DNA from: Gyromitra esculenta
Taxonomy: Eukaryota > Ascomycota > Pezizomycetes > Pezizales > Discinaceae
NCBI GenBank assembly: GCA_038503075.1
Contig: JBCAML010000003.1
Location: 2,790,001 to 2,854,000, forward strand
Direction of reading: 5' to 3'
Length of the DNA stretch: 64,000 nucleotides
The position numbers were made by a program, and so were the translations under genes. Below the pieces are notes generated by a model, which worked only from the letters and a program-made list of their open reading frames with translations, was not told the origin of the DNA and made no database searches. Positions 12,500 through 24,216 of this stretch are shown in pieces. Position 1 is the first letter of the stretch, and each line of letters begins with the position of its first letter.

Positions 12500-14981
12500 A
12501 TGTCGGACCAGGCGAGGATTTCTTATATGACGAAGGAGCAGCTAGGTAAATATATATTCTTCCTCACCTTACTCTCACCACCACTGTTCGAGTTTCCTAT
12601 TTGTCTCATTGGGCTCACGAGATGCATCGGAGTCACGAAATGAAACGGCTAACTCCCGTCTTTGCAGAAACCTACTTGTCTGACCTACGATCTAATCGTC
12701 CCCAGCGACCTAGTGGTGCTCGTCCCTTATCTACTGCTGCTAAGTCTCGATGGGCTCCTCAGGCTTCTATCAGTCTCATGGATGCTGCTCCGTCAATTAT
12801 CGAACCTAGATTACATCCGTCTCCCCCTCGCCCTGGGCCGCCTCTAAAAACAACTTCCTCGCCTATGCCAAAGACAACTGATGATATCAACCGACGGGAT
12901 AGCTGGCTACTCCGGAGAAACTCGCATAAACGTAGTAACACTATTTCCACGCCATCCGCCACGTCGTCAATATTACCTTCTTCTCGGACGGGAACGCCTA
13001 CACCAGTGTCAGCACCAGCATCTACATCAACACCAACACCAACTGCAGTACCAGTACCAACGGCCGAGGAAAAGGAGATGGGATGGGATGGGAAGGATCT
13101 ACAAGAAGGCCGGATGGGAGATACGCCCCCAAAGAAACGTCAATCACTGGAAAAAGGTGACACTCCTCCTAAGAGGAGTGACTCACTGAAAAAGCAGACG
13201 TCATTCAGTTTCCGAGATTTTTCGAAATTTGCTGCCCGTCACGAGAGATCTGGTTCGTCATCATCTACATCAACATCGTCTTCTACCTCTTCAACTGTTG
13301 CCAAGAAGACTGTGTCATGGGCCCTGCCTTCTCTCTCTCGACCCAACTCTCCACCCCCAGTAGTTATGCCACCAACTCACCCGCCGCCAAAATCTGCAAC
13401 GCCACAGATTGAAGAAGAATTAACTTCCCATTTTCGATCCCTGCCACCGGCTCCGTTACCAATTGTAGCCCCGCTGAGAATAAACAAGTCTCCAGCCTCA
13501 GGTCGACCGATGCCTAGAGTAGTTCCGAGGGAATCTTTGGATAAATTGCCAATTGTCCCGGAAGCATCTCCTACATATCCAGCACGCAAGGAATCTTCAG
13601 TACGGACAGCGCCGATTTTTCCGTCACCCGGAAGACGCGCATACATCGACCCGCACAAAAAGGAACCAACGCAACATAATAAGGTCAGATATACCACCAA
13701 TCCAGTACCGTTACCGTCACCGCCAATGTCAGGGTCAGAGGAGGAAGATGCAGAAGCGGAGGCGTTGAAGGAGCTTGGAAGACGGCCATTGCCGAAAGCG
13801 GGCAGCAGTAGTGGTAGCGGTAGTGCTAGTGGTAGCGGCAGTGGTAGTCCTGGTATTGGACGAACACCACAAGAGGCAGAAAACTTAAGAAGAAATAGGA
13901 TAAAATACGGAGCTCAAGTGCAGCCTCCGCCAGCACCTGTAATAGGTCTCGTCACTTTGCCCACGCCTCCTCAAACTGCGTCCAGCACCACAGCCACTGG
14001 CAAGATGCCAAGTATTCCTACAATATCTCTACCAGATGAAGATGAGGGGCCAAGAGTTCCGATACCGACCATCAATCTCCCAGATAACGATGAACCTCCC
14101 AAGAAGCCCAATACGTCAATACCGTCAATATCGTTCCCAGAAGAATCATCGTCTTCAAAATCAAGAGAACCAAGAGACATCCCGAGGGGGGACTCTCCAA
14201 GAAGACCACTTCCAATCCCACGAGCAAACGCCAAACCCCCATCGTCTAATTATTCTGCTAGTGGCTCTGGTTCTGGCTCTGGTGGTTATGTTAATTCTCG
14301 TGGCCCTACTGCATCTTGTTCATACTGTCGAACACCTATCGAAGGCCGTGTTGTTTCCGCATCATCCATACGCTTCCACCCTGAATGTTTCCGTTGCGAC
14401 CACTGTCACACGCGTCTTGAGCACGTTGGCTTCTTCCCCGAACCAGAGGAAAGCAGGAAGAAGCGCCTTGAAGCAGGAGGCGCAGAAGCTGACAGGGGTG
14501 GAAAGATCAGGTTTTACTGCCATTTGGATTTTCATGAACTGTTCTCGCCAAGATGCAGGAATTGCAAGACGCCTATTGAGGGTGAGGTTGTTGTGGCTTG
14601 TGGAGGTACCTGGCATGCTGGTCATTTCTTCTGTGCAGAGTGTGGAGACCCTTTCAACGCCGAATCGCGCTTTGTAGAGAAAGACGGGTATGCATGGTGT
14701 GTTGGATGCTATCAGAAGCGGTATAGCGGGAAGTGTAAGAAGTGCAAAAGACCGGTAACGGAAACGGTCGTTAAGGCACTTGGTGGCGAGTGGCATGAGG
14801 AATGTTTCTGTTGCACTGTAAGTTCCTTCGTCTTCCCTGAGAACGTTGCTGCGCACCAGAAGCTAACTGCGAATAGGAATGTGGCAAATCTTTCGACGAC
14901 GGGCGATTCTTCATTCGAGGTAAGGGAGGAAACGAGATACCGGTTTGTGTTGGGTGTGAGGAAAGGAGATTGAAGTTGTAA
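12500..14981 (+). CDS. pxl1: Paxillin-like LIM domain protein (three LIM domains)
   Basis: Fungal paxillin relatives act at sites of polarised growth and septation, binding partners through LIM zinc fingers. Exons 12500-12545, 12668-14817 and 14877-14981 give 766 residues. The short first exon (MSDQARISYMTKEQL) joins to ETYLSDLRSNRPQRPSGARP, a conserved fungal N-terminal motif. A long Ser/Pro-rich region follows, with SGSGS repeats near residues 410-425. Three LIM domains fill the C-terminus: the first begins CSYCRTPIEGRVV, the second CRNCKTPIEGEVV, the third CKKCKRPVTETVV. The third is completed only after the last intron (TECGKSFDDGRFF, then VCVGCEERR). Without that splice the frame ends in unrelated sequence. 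Yeast Pxl1 has two LIM domains, so the symbol is by resemblance. Confidence 0.88.
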
Positions 14982-16199
14982 GGGGTTGGGTATTCGAAAG
15001 TTAGGTTGGGCTAGGTGAGTGGAATCAAGTGATTGGTAAGTATCTGTACGAAATTATGATTTTATTTTGGCTTATATTTTTATATCTCTCGGGATTATCT
15101 GGAGTACCTGTATCTTTTTACGGCAACGGAAAGGGAAGGGAGTATCATATGGTAGCATAGATAAAGGCGATATTTGCGTTTGATTTTTGGTTCTATTGCA
15201 TCATCTCGTTTGGTCTTTTGGTTTCTCCTTCGCATTGCTTTTTCCGTGTTTGTTTTAGGTTTTTTTTACATTATTTTGGCTTATTTCATTATTTCATTTT
15301 TAGTTCAGTGTGCGCATTATTTTTATTTTTATTTCTCTTTCTTTTGTATCTCTGGAGGGTCGATGGGGAAAAAGTAGTCTGCATACGTCGATCAAGAATG
15401 TTTGTTTCGATATATTTGTATTTTTTTGGCACACGAGGAGGATATGAGCATGAGGTGGTGATAAGTTGATGGAGAGATATGGTTGTCAGATTGCACGCTT
15501 TTTATGTTGTGGTGATGGAGGGAGATTCATTGAGAATGGACACGGAGATATGGACGCGAGAAAAAAAATGAGAAATTAAGTTATGAGATTTTGACTTTGT
15601 ACGGCTGTTGATGGGGATGGAGTAATTTTCTAATAGGTTCCGAGGGATCCTGAGGACACATACATAGTGATGGATTGAAAACGTCTGGGGTAGTGAATTT
15701 AGTCATGAACCATCACTCGATGTGTATCACCAATGTTAGCTCGAATCTTGAAAAAGTCGGCCTGAAGAATTAATGTAATATATCATTCTTTTAAGTGCCA
15801 GGTGCGATGGAGATCACAAAGTATGTAAAAGCAATATTAAATATACTGGGGAGGTATAATCTTGAGCAACGATTGACCAGTAATGAGTAGCAATTTTTCT
15901 CCTACGATTATTCAATTCCTTCCGTGAATGACCGATTTTCATTAACCACCTGAGCCCTTCATTCGAAACTATTAAAACCAACATTAGCAGAATACCTCGA
16001 GTGATATTAGCGGCGCCCCAGAAGATTGACTTGCGAAACAACAATAACAAAACCCACTAGTAGCATAGAAATATTCCGAAGCCGGTTTTCTCGTTCACTT
16101 GTCGTCGTAAGGGATCGTGCGTTTATAGAGTAGTTCAATGTTTCTTAACTATTTCTATGATGGAGATTTCCTAATTGCATCTCGTCGCGCAACTGGAAA

Positions 16200-16560
16200 T
16201 AAGTGTTAACTCTAGGCTTAGCGAAGGCGCTCCCGGAAGGAAAACCTGGATACCAATACTTCCTGGAGCATACGTTTACTGGGATTAATCTGAACTTGAA
16301 GTTGAATTAGCTAGGCCCAAAAATTAAAACTGTAGTGAAATTTGAGTGGTTTAATGTTTAATCTCAAGAAACAGAGGTCTCCCAATAACATTCCGACACG
16401 CAACAAAAGTTAAATATCCAATCCAAGGGCAGCGAATACGTTCTCAAGAGGGTGACCTAGATACCAATGCTTTGGGGTCATAGGATTTCGTGACTGGTAT
16501 AACCTGTAATCAAATTAGCCAAGCCCCAAAAATGTAAGCAGTGCTATCCTCGAGACCAAA
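16200..16560. repeat. Imperfect duplication, about 211 bp apart
   Basis: Two diverged copies share GATACCAAT (16249 and 16460) and, downstream, the block AATTAGC-AGGCCC-AAAAAT (near 16308 and 16515). They are probably part of the same decayed locus as the repeats to the right. Confidence 0.5.
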
Positions 16561-16636
16561 GATACACATATACTACCCAGGCATGGTCACTGCTTTAATA
16601 ATTCTCCAAACTTTACGTTCCCTGAATAGTCTCTTG

Positions 16637-17250
16637 AGTGTGCGTTGCCTATTCACGATCACTACTTCGAGGGTTTCTAATACTTCACCCTGTTTGAATA
16701 ATCTCTTAACTCGCCTATATCCATCATTAGCAGTCACCCCAATAACTAGTTCAGTAAACACGAGTCCATAGCGAAATAGATTTTGCAGGCAGCAACTCTA
16801 ATACCAGACGGTTGGCCACTGCAGAATTACAATGCACCCTACGCTGGTAGGGTAGTTTCTTAAATATATGTTGCCTATCCACAGTCGATGCTTCGGTGAT
16901 TTTTAATACCTTGCTTCAGTAGCCCGTTCAATCATCTATATCCATCGTTAGCATGAGCCTCTCCAACAACCAGCTTAGCAGCAATGATTTCACGGATGAA
17001 GTGTATTTGGCAAGCAGCAACTCTAATACTTGCCTAACTAACAAAGGGACATGTTCTTTGTTTGACAATGCCCGAGTTGTAAATCTTGAATCACCTATAT
17101 CCATCGTTAGCATAGCCCTTGTTTGCAACGGCAGCCTCAGCGGCAATGGTTTCACGGATGAAGTATATTTAATAAGCAGCAATTCTGATACTAGCCAAAC
17201 CAACAAGGGGACATGATGTTCTTTTCACAATTCCGAGTTGTAAATCTTGA
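16637..17250 (-). pseudogene. Tandem degenerate repeats, possible remnant of an ankyrin-like repeat gene
   Basis: CTATATCCATC(G/A)TTAGCA occurs at 16715, 16936 and 17095, giving spacings of 221 and 159 bp. The units at 16936 and 17095 match over most of their length and differ mainly by transitions. Read on the minus strand, each unit yields an (H)ANDGYR-like motif followed in places by a leucine-rich helix (RRVKRLFKQGEVLETLEVV), broken by stop codons. This resembles the degenerate ankyrin-like repeats found C-terminal in some fungal NLR (NACHT) proteins. The repeat structure is seen directly; the protein family is inference. Confidence 0.4.
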
Positions 17251-17975
17251 ATCAGGGTTAGAGTATCGATGGTAGTGGATAGAGAGCTGTAGAGGAACTC
17301 CTCTTCGTAGATGGATAAAAAGATAGTAAATTCACAAGAGCCTCGGGGCTTCAGGCACTAATAGCGCAGCTAATAAGTGCTGTGGGATATGGGATATGGG
17401 CGCAGCAAAGTGGATTCTAAAGATTACTGTTGAATGCCTATCTTGTCGAATCTCAGTGAGTTCAAACAAGAAGGTGTTGTTAATAGAAAGTATGGTGAAA
17501 GTGAGAAGGGAATAGAGCGAAGTTTGAAGTTTGAAGTTTGAAATTTTGAAGAATGGTGGGGTTGGAGGAAGACGGACGGACAACCTCTGAAGGCGAGACT
17601 TGTGTGTTGCCTTCTCTGCATTAGGTCTAGTCGCAATATTCAAAGCATCGAATCATATTTCATGATCCATATTCTCTTCCGTTGAACTAACATTTACATG
17701 TATTTACTTCACTTGTTCGATTAGCCCACAAAACCAATATTATCGCCAATTCACCTCAGCTTCCACGAAACGTCTATTCTCTCTACTAGATCAAGCAATT
17801 AGGCAATTAGACAGCAATTAAAGGTCAATTTCTAGCTAAAATCACACAACGGGAGTGTACAGCCAACTACACCACACTCAACCGCCAATCTATCCACCAT
17901 TACTCCAACTCCAATCAAGCACCACCCCCCTTAACACTCAGGGGGAAAAAAAATGCAAGGGCTCAACCCTCACAC

Positions 17976-19778
17976 TCAACCCGTAAAATACAACCAACTA
18001 AACCCAACCCAACTCCCCACGACCCCAACCGCCGAATAACTACTAGTAAACATCAACGGCAAAAACTCATACCTCTCACCAAACACCAGTGCATGGACAA
18101 CGCTCGTATACACAATCAACGGGATACTAATAACAATGAACAGTGTCGCCGGCCTATCTAACAAGAACCGACGTTGCGACGGGGACACCGGAGCCAATTT
18201 ATCGAACGCAGAAAGGAAGATAATGAGCCAGGTAACCGTATAAACCGTTTTAATCGGGAACTCCGGGGCAGTGAACAGTAGCGGGAAGAGTGAGACATGA
18301 CCGGCAACAGCAAGGGGTCTAAAGGCACCGAGATAGCGACGGTCTTTCAGGGCGAGGAGACTGAATGGGATGATGACGAGGAGGATGGCTTTCTCATGGA
18401 CGTGCCAGCCGAAAAGGAAGGAGGCGTAGCCACAGAGGGTTACGGCGCCGATGAAAGTGTCGAATGTGGGTTTGAGGAAGAGCTTAATTAGACATAGGAT
18501 TTGGAAGGAGAGGGTTAGGATGAAGGTTATCCTTGGTGAGATTTCGGGGAGGACGGCGAAGGCGGTGTCGCCAACCAGACCTCTGGTTACACTGTTTACC
18601 GCGGACTGGTCAACGGTGAGACCTAGACGTGGTGCAACTAAATATCTGTTAGCTCCGATGAAATTTTTGGTGAAGCAAAACTACAACGTACCGTATATCA
18701 GAACCCGATCTGTAAAGGAATACATAGCCCAAATGTTCGGTGCCCAATATGCATGGCACAGCCCCCTACTGAACGGAAATAACCTAGACAGAACTTGTGG
18801 CATCTGTCCCCAGTACACAAACGGCCCAAACGCAGCGCCAAAGATCCCCAGAACCCCAGTTCCAAGTTTTATAACATTCCCGAAACGGATATCAAAGACC
18901 GAATTGGGGCCGAGACAGTACGCGCGCAGGAGGAAAACAAAGTACGCCGGTGCGAGGTATAGGTATATATGCTTCATACACAGAAGCGCAGCAAACAGAA
19001 GACCGGAGACAAGACGCGTAGAGGGCGACCTTGCGAGTACGAGAGAGAGGAGTAAGATGCCGTACATGAAGCCATTGTACTGGAAGTGTATATGGTCGAT
19101 AATCAATAAAGCGGGGGAGAGGAGAATAGATAGCGCAGCAGCGTGCGCAGAGCGCTTGGAGGCTTCGGGTGTGGTGTTTATGTACCTGCAGACAGCTATC
19201 AGAATTGACCACCTTAATGAGCTGGGAGAGAACTATGAGGGTGAGGACAGACCTCTGAAGTGCATAAACCAGCAAGAGCTCAGTCGCAATCACTGACAGG
19301 CGCTGGAAATAGACGGTCTGAATGCTCGAGTACCCCAGATTATCAACCTCGAGCATACGCGGATCAAAGAACCTCGCGGCATGGCTCAAGCACCATTCAA
19401 ATGCTGCAAAGAAGGGGGGGTAGTCGAGGGTCCATTCCGAGGTTTTCTAGTAAAACAGAAGCACCTCTTAGCAAACAATATACCTCAACACCCATAACCT
19501 GTAACCCATAACCCACAGCCCCTCTCCCCAATCGGCCGCATGCATACCTCAAAGTACCACTGTTTCACAGGCAACGAATGCGTGATGGCCAGCCAATTCC
19601 GATGGACCTCGAAGTCTGTGGATTTGCTGGGGACAGGTTAGGCACCGCACTCACTCCCGCGACAACAGACAGCTCCAGGGGAAACGGAGTGTAATACTGA
19701 CTAGGTGGGGAACAACAGGAGCTTGAAAGCGGTGGCAGCGATAGCGCACTCGCGGAGAGAAGGGTGAAACTTATCCAT
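17976..19778 (-). CDS. ALG8: Dolichyl-P-Glc:Glc1Man9GlcNAc2-PP-dolichol alpha-1,3-glucosyltransferase
   Basis: Adds the second glucose to the lipid-linked N-glycan precursor in the ER lumen. Exons 19702-19778, 19548-19626, 19253-19446, 18692-19185 and 17976-18637 join in frame from the ATG at 19776-19778. Motifs include [20 protein letters not shown] (the luminal acceptor loop, [12 protein letters not shown]), [36 protein letters not shown] and [16 protein letters not shown], all typical of the ALG6/ALG8 family; HIHFQYN and the overall pattern favour ALG8. Many hydrophobic segments are visible, consistent with a multi-pass ER protein. Two of its four introns use unusual donors (GTCAGT and GTCTGT), yet the protein motifs demand these joins. 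It shares a 434-bp divergent promoter with UTP5. Confidence 0.92.
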
Positions 19779-20212
19779 CTCCAGACATTTAAATGCAATT
19801 AACAATTGACTTGAAGCGAAAGACCGAAAGACCGACTCTCCACCATACAGCAAATTCCAGAAATCGTGTAACGTGTTGTTTCGCGTTTCTGGGAAGCCCG
19901 GTCAGTTACCCGGCTGCGTACAACAGAGCCTCAGTGGCCCAATATACCCCCTACGGGTGAAGATCAAATCACATCCGATACACTAAAAAAAAAAAATGCG
20001 TGGGGAAAATTTCAAGACGTGAAAGAAAAAAAAAAGGTTCGTCGCGACGTCTCCAGAAACGTCCTCCATCTTTTTCTATTCTACACCAACACCCAACACC
20101 CAACACCACTCTCTGTGTGGGAATAGCAATTACAGCAGTGCTTGAATAAATATACAATAATTCTGTTCTAATTAATCACCCTCCCCACCTGCTAATTCTC
20201 CCTTCGACCGCA
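19779..20212. promoter_or_regulatory. Short bidirectional promoter (ALG8 and UTP5)
   Basis: 434 bp between divergent start codons. It holds GAAAATTTC near 20006, similar to the RRPE element of ribosome-biogenesis genes in yeasts, and A-runs at 19984-19995 and 20026-20035. CAACACC units lie near 20086-20107. The regulatory reading is inference. Confidence 0.4.
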
Positions 20213-22790
20213 ATGGTCCAAAGGAAACCATCAGTCCCTGCACGGGCAACTACAAACCATTCAGCTCATCTCTCATCCAAGCTCTCAACGTCAACATCTG
20301 CAGCCCTCCTGACGTCTGCATTCTCTCCGCCATATCTGCACCTATCACTGTTTGCCTCGACCATTCTCGGACTCGACGCCCACCGTCTTCGAATTCACGA
20401 CACGAATACGGGCCGTCTTCGCTGTGAATATACATTCGAGAAAGGTGTCTCCGCCAATTCGCTAGCCTGGGGTTCTATCCCCGCATCCGATGACCGCAAG
20501 GGCGCCAAGAAGAAGCGGAAGAGGGTCTCGACGATCAATGGCGAAGACACTGCTGTTGGGCTGAATGCAATTGTCGCTATCGCAACTAGCAAGGGTTCTG
20601 TTCTGCTGTTTTCTCCGAGTGAGGGCACATTGGTTGGGACGCTCGAGGGAGGCCATATCGGTGAGGTGCAGCAATTTGCGTTTTCTGGAGAGTCGGAGGA
20701 AGGGAAAGGTTGGAGTTGTGGGATTGATGGAAAACTGGTTGAATGGGATTTGCGAAGAAAAATTACTTTGAGGTAGGTTTTTTTTTTCCTTGAAATTTTT
20801 TTTTCCCTTGAAATCTACCATAATCTCCTTTGGTTCACTTCTGGTTATTCAAACATATATCATACTGCGTTCCCGATAATTTCTATAAACTTTTCAGAGG
20901 AACTTCGTTTTTCTACAGCCTTTGATACCATAGCAAGGTGTTGTTTTACAATATTGAACATTTCCCGGTTGTCGAAATTCTCACCACTAACACCAACACC
21001 ACAGAACGATCAACCTCCCCGACTCCTCAATCCAAAGACTCGCCTACGCGCCCCCAGCAGTACTATGCGCCTCACATACAGTATACGCCATAGACTACGC
21101 CAATCCTGGCATGTCTGCCCCGCCAACTTTCACAGCCAACACCACGACCATCCACTCGCTATTCACATCTCAAGACCACAAGCTCTTCCTCTCAGCCGCA
21201 GACTCTGACCGCTTCATCAATGTGTTCTCAATCCCCGAGAAAAAAAGTATTGGCGCGCTAGTCGCCGAGTCAGACGTCAAAAACATCTCTCTCACCTCCG
21301 GCGACATTCTAGTTGCCGTGACAACCGATGGTGTTGTAGAGCTCTTCAAGAAGCCGTTTGATCCCGTTTCCGGGGGTCCTACAGACTCGCCTACGGCGTC
21401 GAGAAAACGCAAGTCTATCACCCGGAAAGGAGATGCTAAGGTTAAGATTGTAAGACCTGATTCTCGCGAGAGGGTTAGTATTGCGGATGCCTCTTTACAG
21501 GATGACGATCTTGTTGTTGCGTGGGTGGAGAGCGGTGTCAATATGGAGTTTGAGAAGATAAAGTGGAGTGATCCGGAGGACGGAAGTCTAGTTCTAACCG
21601 GGCTGGTCGAGGTCGTAAGAAGCAAGGCGGCTGGGATCGGGGGTGGCAGCGGAACGTTAATGAATGGTGCAAAGGATATGGGCAAGGTCTCAGTCGACCA
21701 GTCGAAGGCAGTTGTCATTGGCGGAGTTGATACCCAAGATGTAGGCATGGAAGATGCCTCCGAAGCCTCCGACGACGAGGAAGAGCAGGCAGATGAGGAC
21801 GATGACGAAGACGATGATGACGAAGAAAAGGAGCACGAAGAACCATCATTCGCCGAGAAGTTCCAAGCCCTCGAAGTCTCCGCCGCAAAAACAGCCAGCA
21901 GCACCGCTCTCACAACCACCTCCAGCGCCCTCGCGAAAAAGGGAATCCAACCACCCTCTGCCGGCTCCCTGACCACAGTCCTCACACAGGCGCTCAAAAC
22001 CAATGACACGGCACTCCTTGAATCCTGTCTCCACACCACCGACTCCAGCTCCATCCTAGCCACCGTCCGCCGCCTCAACTCCACCATGGCCGTCAGCTTG
22101 CTAGAAAGACTCGCAGAGAGGATCGCCAGACGACCCGGACGCGCAGGATCGCTAGGAATCTGGGTGCGATGGACCCTCGTCGCTCACGGCGGGTACCTCG
22201 TATCACTGCCAGACCTTATGCGCACGCTCTCAGGGCTATATTCCACCCTCAACACCAGAGCCGGCGCATTACCAAGGCTGCTAGCACTCCAGGGAAGACT
22301 CGATATGCTACATGCCCAAGTCGACCTCAGAAAAGCGCTCAGAAGCTCCGCTGAAGGAGGATTCGAGGGCGATACAGGTGAAAAGGGAGTTCTCTACGTT
22401 GAGGGGCAGGAACAAGATTCTAGCAGCGACGATGAATCGGACGAGGAGCCGGAAGAGGTCGGAATGCAGGGACTGCAGATTGAGGATGCTAGTTTCATTA
22501 AGAGTGGTGCTGGGGACGACACTGAGGATGAGGATGAGGATGAGGACATGATTGGCATTGAAGGGAGTAGTGAAGACGAGGATGACGATGATGAAGACGA
22601 GGATGAGGATGAGGATCTAGGCTTCCTAGATATTGAGGCCAGCGAGGCGAGTGATGATGAAGATGAAGACGAGGTGGATTACGATGACGTTGATGCCGAA
22701 GTTTTGGATACAGAGGAGGAGGAGGAGGAGGAGGAAAGAGTTGCCCCAAAGCCAAAGTCAAAATTACTGCAGAAGAGGAGTAAACGGTGA
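20213..22790 (+). CDS. UTP5: U3 snoRNP-associated protein Utp5 (WD repeats plus Utp12 domain)
   Basis: Component of the t-UTP/UTP-A subcomplex of the small-subunit processome, acting in the nucleolus in early pre-18S rRNA transcription and processing. Exons 20213-20772 and 21005-22790 give 781 residues. The N-terminal half has WD-type beta-propeller strands (LAWGS, GEVQQFAFSG, GWSCGIDGKLVEWDL). The join after KITLR continues as TINLPDSSIQRLAYAPPAVL and DHKLFLSAADSDRFINVF. The Utp12 domain follows (TTVLTQALKTNDTALLESCL, TMAVSLLERLAERIARRP, IWVRWTLVAHGGYL). The C-terminus is strongly acidic and ends with a basic KSKLLQKRSKR tail. The 232-nt intron is longer than most in this window; I saw no snoRNA boxes in it. 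Confidence 0.92.
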
Positions 22791-24216
22791 TTTTTCTTAG
22801 GGAAGGGAAGAGAATTTAAGGGAGATAGGATAATGTCAGATAGAGATATATATTTCTGATCCTGATTTTTTTTTTTTTTCTTTCTTCTTGTATTCAAAGA
22901 TCGAGTGATTTGGCGAGGCAGAAGTATTATTATTTTTCTACTTTCGCTATATTTCCCCCTATATTACCGTTATTGTGTTTAAAAAAAGTTGAAGTGTTAC
23001 CGTGGGATAAAGTCTCAAGTATTTATATGTGCATTGTTTCCGGTTGGCGTTTAGAGTGCAGGCTTGGTTCCTTGTTATGTGGGATTGCATGTATGTTTCA
23101 TATACACGGGCATGCTCATGTTAATGAGGACCACAGCAACTGATCAGGCTGCTCTGTCTTTCGAGGCTGTCCCAAGGTGAAGGGCTGGCTATATATTGTC
23201 CTGGCGCCTAAAAGTACATTTACATACGGGGTAGGAGTCTGGTGTGTGGAAATGGAGCAGAGGAGGATGTATCCACCCCACTGATTGCTGGCAGTCTCGA
23301 AAGGGAAAGGAGGGGAATATTACACCAACTGAACGATACAGCTTTGGCTGCATGACGGACTGCCGCATGACGCCCATCTGTATGCCATGTAATGTAACAC
23401 ATCTCGACCCTTTTGCACTCCCCACGAGCTTGACTTCCTTTCTTTTTCTTCTCTCCTCCCTTCTCTATCATCCGTCCAATATTCTATTTCATCATTTTAC
23501 TGATAAGAATTGCCAATTGGTTTCGTCGGGAAGTAGGCCGAGCCCTGATCTGTGCAGACAGACAGACAGGCCCACCCACGGGGTCGTCGGATCCCGGGAG
23601 TTACGACATCATCATCATCCCACCCATCCATCCCTCACCAGCATTACTATTGATCGACAGCGAGCGAATCAGAGTCCTCCATTCAAAAGAAAGTTTCAGG
23701 GTTAGGGTGGACTGATGCAGAGCAATTTGCTGGAGAGACTCCCGTTTCGTCTGGTTTTTTTCCTTCTAGTTTTTCTTTGGTTACCGAGTTTTGCAGAGAA
23801 AAGTTAGAATTCCCCCCAGGTTTCTCTACTATCCAAAAAGGGTTTTTTTTTGTGTGGCATCTGATTTCTTTTTTTTCCTTTTCTTTTCTTCTTTTCCTTT
23901 TTTTTTGGTGGTCTCTTTCCTCCTTTGTCCTCCCTTTTTTCCCCATTCTGTTCTATCCCCCCGAGTAATATCTCCGCTTTCGCTTCGCTGCCGGTCACAG
24001 CAGTCAGTCAGGAAGAGGAAGAGGAAGAGCCCCTCCTGTTATTTTCCATTTTGTGTATTGGTGGTGTGGGTGTGGTCAATTTATTTCTTCCGTTTGCAAT
24101 CTCACAACACCATTATCATCGTTGAGTTCCACCTTTCTCACCTCTCCATCATTCCCCCTCCCCAATTACCGCGAAATACAGCGGTCGAAAACCTCCATTG
24201 GATACTGCCTGCCAGA
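22791..24216. other. Intergenic plus long pyrimidine-rich leader
   Basis: About 1.4 kb between tandem genes. From about 23400 to 24200 it is rich in T and C runs, typical of a fungal promoter and 5' leader. A GAA/GGAAGA run lies at about 24010-24029. Open frames here are low-complexity shadows. No gene seen. Confidence 0.6.

Larger units (their letters stand above)
14982..17975. other. Long intergenic region holding decayed repeats
   Basis: About 3 kb between convergent genes. T-rich 3' flank of the LIM gene to about 15500, then AT-rich sequence, then imperfect repeats from about 16200 to 17250 (listed separately). A short AGTTTGA tandem lies near 17519-17540. No intact gene seen. Confidence 0.6.

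Noticed and set aside
20773..21004. snoRNA inside the 232-nt UTP5 intron
   Set aside because: No C/D (RTGATGA, CTGA) or H/ACA box arrangement could be found.
21170..22087. 305-codon minus-strand frame
   Set aside because: Antisense shadow of UTP5.
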